This document shows positions 55,102 through 64,000 of a stretch of DNA of 64,000 nt, one piece after another. Under the pieces are notes generated by a model. That model saw only the letters and a program-made list of their open reading frames with translations. It was not told where the DNA came from and did not search any database. The number at the start of each line of letters is the position of its first letter. The first letter of the stretch is position 1. Made by a program: the position numbers and the translations under genes. The DNA is from Poa pratensis (taxonomy: Eukaryota; Streptophyta; Magnoliopsida; Poales; Poaceae), in NCBI GenBank assembly GCA_947311845.1, contig CAMZMU010000048.1, forward strand, positions 24,322,431 through 24,386,430, given 5' to 3'.

Positions 55102-56822
55102 TGATGGTCCCGAAGAGCAAGGCTTGATACCTGCAAAATAAACGGGATTAGGTTGAGACTCCAAGTGCAGAGTGTATAGTAAGTGGAAGACAGTTTTCCC
55201 CACGAGGGGTGACTCGAGGGTTTAATATCGAACTCTCGGGGAATCTGAAGTGGTAGATTTATCTTCTTATCCTTCTTTTGGTTACCTACAAAACAAGGTT
55301 AGATGTTTTGGTCCTCAACCTCACCTGTGGTTGTCAAGCACAAGGTGTAAGAATGATATCAGGATAGTTATGCAATGCAAACAAGAAATAAATATGCAAT
55401 GATGGTGGATGCAATGTAAATGATATTTTTGGGTTTTTGAATGATGTATGCAAGATGAAAAGTATTTTTGTATTTTCGGATTTAATGATGGCTGAAAATA
55501 GAAAAGTGGTATATGGTGTTGGAAAGGTGTTTCTTATGATTAAAAATGGACTGGGGTTCATGGTTTCACAAATGCACTCTCTCTTTATAAAGTGGTAGAC
55601 AATGGAACACACAAGTTAACATATGAGATTGCAACACAGGGTTTGATAACAAGTTACTTAGATATATGGGCATCACGTCCTAACATAGAGATCTTTTGGT
55701 TATTAACCTCTCTTATACTCCACCAAGATGCGAACTAAATCATAACACCTCAGTAATTAAGATAACTCAGAGTATAGCATTAAGTATCATGACATGAAGT
55801 GAAAATAAGAACATGCTAGATCTAGTCATGGAGTAGTGGCAATGGTCACGCCCACATCCCCGGTAGCATGGTATTTTAGTTTATCCCTAGTGAGGTAACA
55901 AAGTAAGGTAAAGATACCAAAGTGGATCGCAGAACTTTCTCTCACGTTCACTGCACTAGCCACCCCCCGTTACTCCAACTAATGCACACGTTCCCCCACA
56001 CACGCTCTCATAAACATGCTTGATCAAAACAAGTAGACAAGAACGGGGTACATAATATGCATCTATACTCATAACTGAAACAAACATTGCAATCTCAAAC
56101 ATATATTAACTCATAAAGATCCACCACAAAGGTATTACAACGGTGACCGTAATCATGTTCAGCAGCTCATACGGTGCTAATTAGTGAAGCTCAAGAGAGG
56201 AGAGATACATAAGTTACTTCCACAAACCCATAGTCCAGAGGTGGACTACTCCCTCTTCATCATGGAGACGGTGGAGAAGTCGATGGAGAAGATGGAGACC
56301 ACGCCGGCAGCGCCCCGCCGGAGTTTTCCCCCTCCAATCTGCAGCTCCTGATCTCCGTTTCGGTGTTTCTGTGTTTGTGCGGCGCTCCTTCCAGAGAACG
56401 TCGGGGGACCTTTTTTATAGGCGTTTTTAGGTCAAGACGATGTCGGTGGAGCGAAGATCGACGGCAACGGAGCCACGAGGCCAAACGGGTGGGCCCCACG
56501 CGGCCACAGTACCTGGCCGCGTGGGCCACCCCGTTTGGCCTCGGGCCTCCGTTTGTTCGCTTCCTTCGCCCACAGGTCTTCTTCCTTCCAAATATTGACG
56601 CCCGTAAATTTCCAGGTGATTTCGTTGACGTTTGGGTCCCTGAAACATTAAAATAAGAAAACGGGGTTTTCTGCCTGTGCAGGGTTAATTCCATAAAAAT
56701 AGGAAATCATGAATATTCCCAAAATCATGATAAAACATTGATATAACCCTTATATGATGCAAATATGATTGGAATATAAGCAATTAAAGTGCAAAGTTCA
56801 TGTATGCATTTTAAATGCATCA
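55102..56822 (-). repeat. 5' LTR (right)
   Basis: Nearly identical to 48948-50668. Confidence 0.96.
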
Positions 56823-57498
56823 GTGATGCCCATATAATTATAACTTGTCATTAAACTGTTGTGTTGCAATCTCATATGTCAACTCTAGTGTTCCATTGTC
56901 TACCACTTTATTAAAGAGAGAGTGCATTTGTGAAACCATGAACCCCGGTCCATTTTTAATCATAAGAAACACCTTTCCAACCACTTTTACCACTTTTTCA
57001 TTTTCTGCCATTATTAAATCCGGAAATAGAAAAACACTTTTACATCTTGCATTCATCATAAAAAACCCAAAAATATCATTTATCATTGCTACCACCATCC
57101 TTACATATTTATTTACCACCATTGCATATTTATTTCTTGTTTGCATTGCATATTATCTTGATATCATTCTCGCACCTTGTGCTTGACAACCACTAGGTGA
57201 GGTTGAGACCAAAACATTTACTTTGTTTTGTAGGTAACCAAAAGAAGGATAGGAAAGATAAATCTTCACTATTTGATTCCCCGAGAGTTTGATATTAAAC
57301 CCTCGAGTCACCCTCGTGGGGAAAACACGTCTTCCACTTACTACACACTCTGTACTTGGAGTCTCAACCTAACCCATATTCTTTTCACGCAGGTAATTAC
57401 GTGAAGGGCCATCAAGAGTGCTTACTGGCGCAGTTGCAGGGGAAGATACGAAGCTTCCTGCAGAATATTTTGCCCATCAACTACACGCCATCAATGAT

Positions 57499-57777
57499 CT
57501 ACTTCTATAGGCCTCTAAGCTATATCAATGATCTATACTTCTATAGGGGAGTAATAAGTATGTTACCACTCAATGTTATTCTCCACTAGGAGTAGTCTAA
57601 GTATGCTTTACATGGTTAAAATTTAATGTTCAGTTATTACCGAGGGTAGACTTCAGGCTATCAAAGCCCTACGTACCCCCATAAATTTGCCCCTGCTCAC
57701 CCCTATCTACTTCTTAAATTTGTTCTTAAACTATGAGAGCGTACACAGAGAACCTGCCGAAGCATGAGAAAATCATC
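57499..57777. other. Host flank with tandem repeat
   Basis: CTACTTCTATAGGCCTCTAA continuing into GCTATATCAATGATCTATAC shows a roughly 36-bp host repeat; one unit is the target of the LTR insertion. No gene. Confidence 0.6.
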
Positions 57778-57779
57778 TA

Positions 57780-58061
57780 CTTCCTCTATCCCGGTTTATA
57801 GGATGTAACTCCATAATCAGGTTTTCCCAAGAATAAGCAACAATTAGCATTAATTAAGAGTAGTTAATGTTGGATTTTGGCATTTCCCAAGAACAATAAG
57901 AAACCTGATTGGGTTTAAACTTTTCCTAATTAATGTTGGCATTAAATATGAGAGTGCTAATTGGGTGAAATATTGGGGAGATGGATTTTGCATGTCCAAT
58001 CCTCATTCACCTAGGTCTAAGAGATTTGCCAAATGCATCCTATAAACCGGAATGGAGGGAG
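57780..58061. mobile_element. Stowaway-type MITE
   Basis: 282 bp. Left CTTCCTCTATCCCGGTTTAT and reverse complement of right CTCCCTCCATTCCGGTTTAT, continuing into AGGATG, flanked by TA (57778-57779, 58062-58063). Confidence 0.88.
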
Positions 58062-58098
58062 TATGAAGAACCATATACTTTAAGAGGAGTTAAAGTAT

Positions 58099-58516
58099 CG
58101 AAAAGTGCTAATGGAGCCCGAGCTTCATGTAGCTCGTTTTTTCAAAAATTCAAAATCCGCACTTTTTAGTTTCCAAAAATCGAGAAAAAATAATAGTGGT
58201 AGATATTGCCTAGATCTACAAGCATGCGGACTTTTAAATCAAAACTCATTGTAGTTTGGGCTACACAAAAAAGACAAATCGGCAAAATTTCAAAATTTTG
58301 AATCTGCATATTTTCATCACCCAGATCCACTCATTTGTCATTTTTGCCCAGACCAGAATGTAACAAATTTCGCGTTGAAACTTTGCATACTTATAGAACA
58401 TATAAATATCTATATCTGTGATTTTTTTTCCGATTTTTGGAAAGGTAAAAATGCAATTTTTGATTTTTTTCAAAAAACGAGCTACAAGGAGCTTGGGAGT
58501 CAAAACGTCTCACCCG
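58099..58516. mobile_element. MULE-type MITE 1
   Basis: Flanked by a 9-bp direct repeat TTAAAGTAT (58090-58098, 58517-58525), the Mutator target size. Long inverted arms: GTAGCTCGTTTTTT near 58130 pairs with AAAAAACGAGCTAC near 58472, extending outward with mismatches through GAGCCCGAGC/GCTTGGGAGT. No ORF. Confidence 0.7.
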
Positions 58517-58536
58517 TTAAAGTATGGACTATTATC

Positions 58537-58946
58537 TCAGAGCAGATTTTGTGCTCCCGGGCACCAGTGATCCCGGTAGTTTAAACAAATAAAAAAAAAT
58601 TTACAAGTTTCAAAAAATTCTGAAAAAATCCTAGATCTAGCCAATGATGTATTCCACAAACGTGTAAAATATCAACTTCAAATACTTTGTATTTTGGGCT
58701 AAACAAAAATGACAAAAGTATAGATTTGAATATGTATATTTTCAAATCTTCAAATTTATCAGATTTTGTCATTTTTGTGTAGCACAGAATACAAAGCATA
58801 TGAACTTTATATTTTACATGTTTGTGGGATACATCGTTGGCTACACCTGGATTTTTTTTCAGAATGTTTTGAGACTTACAAATATTTTTTTTGATTTTTT
58901 GAAAGCACCGAGATCACTGGTGCTCGGGTGCATAAGACACTTTCCG
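58537..58946. mobile_element. MULE-type MITE 2
   Basis: Inverted arms GCACCAGTGATCCCGG (58561) and the reverse complement of CCGAGATCACTGGTGC (58908), extending over about 80 bases. Flanked by CTATTATC (58529-58536, 58947-58954). Related in end sequence to MITE 1, only a few bases away. Confidence 0.6.
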
Positions 58947-58962
58947 CTATTATCACCACTAA

Positions 58963-60769
58963 TCTATACCTAATAATAAAAGCATTAAAATTTCTTGTGG
59001 TACGTCATTTTTATTTCCGATTTTACCTCTATGTTCTCAGAAATATTACCCACCACTGCCACCCATAAGTCATACCGGTTCGTTTTTTTTTTCTTTTCCC
59101 TGTCGCTCCACCTTTTTTCCGGATAGCGGAAAGCGATAGAATCCCCACGGCTTCACACGTCACCTGAGTTCACCGTAGTTCATCGACAGCGACTCTGGTC
59201 ACCGCCACCTCGCTTGCCATCGCCGACGAAAAATGACGTCGACGCTGGTCACCGCCACCTTGCTCGCTCTCCACCATCCCGCCGGGCTCCGTTCCCTCCC
59301 CTCGCCGCCCCCTGTTGCCCGCCCTGTCGGCGCCCCACGCCGCCGGGCGGTCCTGCGCTGTGCCGCGGTGTCCGAGCTCGCGCCCGGCGCCGATCTCCAG
59401 ATCGCGTGCGTTATGTACCTATTACAAAGAAGGAAAGAAACCAGAAGTGGCCGCTGTCCATGCGTGGTCCCATGGGCCGCCCTCAAGCCAATCTTCACTG
59501 CAGTTTTTCCCCAGGTTTTCTGGTAATGTTTTGGCTGCTCTCTCTTTGATTGATTGCAGGTTCATGGGATCGGGGTGATGGAGGAAGCGAGGATTAGCTG
59601 CCTGGACTGCGTGAGCCGCGTCACACCCACGCCCATGTGCGTTGCTGGCCGACGGCCGGCGGCCGCAGTACGTGTGTGAGTACTTGATCGATCCCTTCCA
59701 TGCATGTTGCAGTAGTGAGCGTTCGTCTAGATTGACAAGTACCTCTGCCAACGCTACTCGCTCGGGTCATCTTAGCCAGTTATAAGCACACTCCTCGGCA
59801 ATTCTTTGCCTCCATCTGAGAGGAGTTGCATTAGCGTCAGAGCTAGCAAGAAAAAGTGGCCGGCCGTTCGGAGTAGGGCGTATACATGTGGTGGTTTGCT
59901 AATTCAGAAGATTGGTCTGTAGACTGTAGTTGATGGTTTGCTAAATTTTTAGGTACTCAGTTTGTGCTACAAGCACTATGATGTGCTGAAACGGCCCAAT
60001 TCATCTGCAACATATTTGCAACAGAGGTTTCTTCATTAAGCAGAGCAGGATGTGACAACGAAATCAAAATCAGCAGGTTGAACTTTAGAATTTTAAAACA
60101 GATTTTCATAAATGCAATTTCACAATCGTTGCTTCTGTTGGATCTCTGGTAATGGATAGCTGGTGCTATGATCTATTATCATCGGAATACTAATACATGT
60201 GTTTGATAGATATATTTTATAGATTGTTTCACAGACAGATATGAGCAATGGAAACTTTCTTGCTTATGCATTTTAATGCAGTGTGTTAGTGTGATAGGAA
60301 GACATCTTATATTTAATGTTTCTTTTAAATTGATTATGCCATAATATTTATTTACGTACCAAGTTGTGTTTTATCCCACGAACTGCAATCTCTTGTATCT
60401 TCTCCAGTCAATGCTCGTGGAAAACAAATGACCCGATTTGGAATTGTTATTCACGCTCTACACTACATGCTAATAGTCTCTGTTGCACTCCCTTCCTTTT
60501 TACCATCCGATGGCAGAGAAAAAGCCAATTTGAACAACTACAAAAATTAGAAGGAAGTACACCTACAATAGTGTAGAAGTACATGTATATCTGTGCTATA
60601 CAAAAGTGAGTATTGCAAAAGTACGTGTATATTTTACAAAAGAGGAAGTACATGTATATCTGTACATTTCCACCGTAGCGATCATGAGTCTTGTGCTAAA
60701 TGTGTATCAAAGTTTCGAATCCAAAAGATTTTTTATTATCCCGTTGCAATGCACGGGCATTTTTCCTAG
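58963..60769 (+). mobile_element. Non-autonomous Helitron A
   Basis: A 1.8-kb element with A before TCTATACCTAATAATAAA at the 5' end, the hairpin CCCGTTGCAATGCACGGG (60740-60757) and CTAG (60766-60769) followed by T. All structural Helitron criteria fit. It contains a captured exon at 59233 and no transposase. Confidence 0.8.
59233..59405 (+). pseudogene. Captured first exon, possible transit peptide
   Basis: Begins MTSTLVTATLLALHH and continues with an arginine/serine/proline/alanine-rich segment to VSELAPGADLQIA, then a possible donor (CGC/GTGCGT). The composition suits a plastid transit peptide and start of a mature protein. GC-rich unlike its surroundings. A second exon-like segment after TTGCAG (59561) is not clearly in phase. 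Parent gene not identified. Confidence 0.4.
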
Positions 60770-63290
60770 TAATATAAAAAGGAGAGAGGGGGTGATCCAA
60801 CACATTGTGGCCGTCAAACAGGCTAATCCAACGGATCACATTAGCACCATGGTCAGTCCTAAAACACTCCGTCGGACAACAGACGCTAATCCCAATCCCG
60901 CTAATCCATCCCCTCCTCCCACCTTTTTTCTCAACCGCAGAGGCGCAGACGTACACGCGCCGTCACGCCCTTCCCAGGTCGCCCACGCCGCCGTGCCCAT
61001 GCGAGCAAGCCGCCACGCGCGCCCAGCACACGTCCGTCCTCGCCGTAGTGACCCCATCGTTCGTTCCTCTCTCTAACTCACTCTCATTCTCTGCGTTGCA
61101 AGGTGAAAGATTGGCGAGGCGGCGGCGCTTGAATATCGGCAGCGGAGGGCGGGTGTCCGCGCTCGACGGGTGTTAATTGAGCTCTCCCTCTCCTCTCTAC
61201 GCGCTATGATTTTTACACCCGTATCAGATCGATGGCATGTAGGTGATGTAGTTTATGACTTGATGTGCCGTGTTTATTCTTTTTTGTATGTCGTATTTGT
61301 TCATGGAGAGAATGGCAACACATGCATCGTGCGCTAGATTGAATTCAGCGGGGTCACTGGTTGATAAATGTAGAAGTTTTATCCATTGGTATATCTTCAA
61401 GTTCACTGATCGGTAAGGCAGCAGATTAGTCAACTTGCTCAACTCATGTTTGTTAAAATGCTTTAAAGAGGTAGATTGTAATTTCTTAAGGAAACTAACT
61501 CAGTGGATTAACCTGGAGACTAGCTCAATGGATTAACATCGATAATGTACTTTGCGGTTTTAGGAATCGAGAAATGCAGGGATCTTAATCCATTGAGTTG
61601 CTGATGGTGACTCACCGACTAACATCTATCTATGTTCATGTGTTGTGTGCATATATGCAGCCAACCTCACGAGTACTTCATGTCCAGAAGCTTGGCCTCG
61701 CCACCAGACTGAGTCCTCAGTACCCAAGTTGCAGCTGACGCATGCTTGCCTTGCCGCCGCTGCAGAGCTTGCTGGCCGGAAGCGGCCTGGTTGCAACAAC
61801 AGTCCTGCACGGGCACCCGCTGCGGAGTGCCCAGCCGGTGTCATTCAGAGTAGCATTTGCTGGACTGCTCAACAATAGTCAGGTACTTCTTTCTCTACTG
61901 CTAAATAATGAGGTATTCCTTTCTCTACTGCTAAATAATCAGATACTTCTATGTGAGCATGTCCGGAAACAAGAGATTTCAGTAGTCGCACATCAACATA
62001 TATGTAATTCATGCTCCTCATGAAAAAGATTGGACTGATGCATGCTTCTATTCTTGTATACGGACTCCACTTTCTACCATTTGAGATGTTGTATCCTTTA
62101 CTTGCATTATCAGTTTAATATAATCACCCTCCACAAAACAATTAATACAATTATCCTTTGGATTGATTTTCTGAAATTTGTGTTTATTTTGTTTCGTGAA
62201 TATCTATTGTTGTTGCACATAATTTGGTCAGTTGTAGATCTTTAAAGAAAAGCTGATTTAAGCTTGGTGCAGATTGAAAATAATATGTTGTTACCTTAAG
62301 AAAAAGCATTTAATGAATTTAATAAAATCGACATTTTTGTTTCATACTATTCACCAAAATAGCAGATGAGAATTTGCAACTATAGATGATACATTAACTG
62401 TTGCTTTTCTCATGAAAAAAACTCTGTAATTTTCTGTATTTGGACTATTTAGTGCTGCATTGCTATCGCACACTGCGAGTCATACAAGGGCAATTTGTGT
62501 ATCGGCAGTATAACCATGTTTGAATATAATTTGTTTTGTCTTGTCCTAATCAGAATTTGTGATCATGCAGAATAAATATGGTCTTCTCTGTAGGGGCCTA
62601 GGAGGTACAATTGCTAAATTTTCATAGGAGGCTTTCTGTTCTAAGTGTACTTAATACTATTTTGAGATAATTTAGGTGAATCCAAGAGATATTAGATTGT
62701 CATTCTTTGAGGACCATGACTTTGTTCGTGGAAACATTATTTAAGTCCATAAGATTGTTTTTACCGTCAAAATTTAGTTGGAAGGGAAGAATATTTGATA
62801 CTTCTGCTAGGTTACATGGGAGATTAAGTTGGCTAAAAGGGTTTCTGTTTTATAAATGAGTGGAAGCCGTAACATCACCATGCTTGGCTGTGAATTTTAA
62901 ACAGATATATTAGAGAATAGGGTCTATTGTTCATGACATTAATCTGCTATTGGAAACAGGTTTTATCAAGTGTTTCTTGGTTTCTAAAGGGAGTTTAAAT
63001 AACATTCTTTCCAGGTTGACATAATGGAATTACCTAACTAGACGTCAAAGAAGGAGCATTCTATCAAGGTGTAGAAATTAACTTCTAACACATCCATACT
63101 ATGTTTTTTTGATCAATTTTTTCTTCAACGTTGAGATGTTTGTTGCCATGCTAAAAGGTTGTATAGTGATGTACATGTCAGCATGATCATCTGGTCTACA
63201 TATTCACCTTTGCGCTTATAAATTCGTACATTTGAGTCCTCAAACATATTGGGGGATGATAAGGGCATGTTTTCTTGAAAACATAACGTG
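60770..63290 (+). other. Interior of Helitron B
   Basis: GC-rich at 60900-61170 and 61640-61860, with the second (encoding PLQSLLAGSGLVATTVLHGH in one frame) lying between GCAG and CAGG, so possible captured exons. The rest is AT-rich. No family recognised. Confidence 0.3.
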
Positions 63291-63316
63291 AAGACACGTG
63301 CATTGCACGTGCCTAA

Positions 63317-64000
63317 TTAGTAGTATCGTAAGGAACTGAAGACGAGATGTTTTGTAGTACTGGAGCACTAGGAGTGACATAGAGCTAATGTGGAGATTGA
63401 TGGTTTCTTCTCTCCTTTCCAAATGGGATCTAATCTTGTCGGTCGAAAGTCGAAACTCACAAATAAGCAAAAAAAAAAAAGGTGGACTTCCTGGTGCGCG
63501 CGAACGGAATATATCCATGGCAGGATGTGTTGCATGCCTCAAGCACGATGGGCTAAACAACATTTCTACATGTCGACGACCCATAAGAATAGTGGTTTAG
63601 ACCTGTCGGTTCGTGAAGACGCACATGGATATATTTATTTCTGTGTGTTTTGTAACATTCCACAGGGATATGCGTTCAATCCGTGTTGGCTCTACATTCA
63701 CCTACAATAAAAGTTATTTTCATGTGCACTAGTGCTGGTTTGCCAAGAAAATACGTCAGCTCATAGGGTTACTGGGTTAGTCACATTTCTTATAGTGATC
63801 CGACGTAATTTTATCGGAAACTTCATATTCTTATATCTTAATTCGACCATTCCTGTGTGAAAGAAATATCACCGCGACATCACCAGGGCATGTCTACAAA
63901 CCTCCATAGGAGTACACCGACGGCGACACTGAGCCATGACACAGTGATAGTGTTGCCATTAATTAGAGTCGACAACATATCAAACCACTCTCTTCATTTT
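63317..64000. other. Right end of window, nothing recognised
   Basis: Only short frames on both strands. A run of eleven A lies at about 63469-63480. No transposon ends or exons identified. Confidence 0.4.

Larger units (their letters stand above)
48948..56822 (-). mobile_element. Complete non-autonomous gypsy element with intact Gag-protease
   Basis: A 7.9-kb element with about 1.72-kb LTRs and perfect TSD GTGAT (48943-48947 and 56823-56827). Primer site at the right and polypurine tract at the left fix minus orientation. It carries one long ORF and no RT, RNase H or integrase. LTRs show about two substitutions and six single-base indels, so insertion is very recent. The LTR is the same family as the surrounding truncated element, in inverse orientation. 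Confidence 0.96.
47804..57493 (+). mobile_element. Truncated LTR element, interrupted by same-family insertion
   Basis: A plus-oriented LTR (TGATGCATG at 47804 to GGGCCATCA at 57414) interrupted by 48948-56822. It is followed by a degenerate primer site (TGGCGCAGTTGCAGGGG at 57426-57442) and only about 50 more bases before the element ends in CCATCA. TSD ATGAT lies at 47799-47803 and 57494-57498, and host sequence is continuous across it. The interior and most of the other LTR have been deleted. Confidence 0.85.
58953..63316 (+). mobile_element. Candidate Helitron B (host of Helitron A)
   Basis: Without Helitron A the 5' sequence reads A, then TCACCACTAATAATATAAAA, resembling the TC...TAATAATAAA start of A. 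The 3' end has the hairpin CACGTGCATTGCACGTG (63296-63312) followed by CTAA and T. Net length about 2.6 kb. No Rep/helicase. The start overlaps the repeat flanking MITE 2, so either boundary could be coincidence. Confidence 0.4.

Overview
The window looks like nuclear DNA of a large-genome grass, most likely a Triticeae species (wheat, Aegilops, rye or barley group). The reasons are Stowaway MITEs ending in CTCCCTCCGT, LTR retrotransposons with primer sites of the tRNA-Asp type (TGGCGCCGTTGCC), grass-type Helitron tails (CCCGTTGCAACGCACGGG followed by CTAG), GC3-rich grass coding sequence and deep nesting of elements. No bacterial features (operons, Shine-Dalgarno sites, CRISPR) and no tRNA or rRNA genes were seen.

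Layout. 1-5.5 kb is the gene-bearing end: a Tourist-type MITE, then a two-finger C2H2 (ZAT/C1-2i) transcriptional repressor gene at 3.08-3.87 kb, whose N-terminus is out of frame with the rest by one base. 5.5-9.5 kb ends in a clear Helitron tail and carries gene pieces with phase-consistent GT-AG introns. 9.5-12.5 kb holds degraded repeat sequence and a Stowaway. 12.578-25.881 kb is a complete 13.3-kb Ty3/gypsy element (dual RNase H, Tat/Retand-like) with TSD CCTTG, a broken gag-pol and an intron-bearing antisense gene near its 3' end. 25.947-31.148 kb is a complete minus-strand Ty1/copia element (TSD GCGGC) that splits a small host ORF. 31.7-37.2 kb is a mosaic of a minus-strand Helitron tail, captured exons (one resembling a plastid HPF/PSRP1 protein), a MULE-like element with a TTGTTCA-type array, a Stowaway and a duplicated fold-back element. 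37.2-47.2 kb is a minus-strand non-autonomous gypsy-like element, one LTR of which is interrupted by a separate 3.36-kb TG...CA element (TSD GTCTC). 47.8-57.5 kb is a truncated LTR element interrupted by a complete, opposite-orientation member of the same family (TSD GTGAT) whose only product is an intact 610-aa Gag-protease. 57.8-63.3 kb is a cluster of a Stowaway, two MULE-type MITEs and two Helitrons, one apparently inserted in the 5' end of the other.

How it works together: only the C2H2 gene is a convincing host gene. The rest is selfish DNA and its by-products. The non-autonomous elements would need pol proteins in trans. The near-identical LTR pairs argue that several insertions are recent. 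Single-base indels, partly in homopolymers, recur between LTR copies, so frameshifts here, including the one in the C2H2 gene, could be assembly errors.
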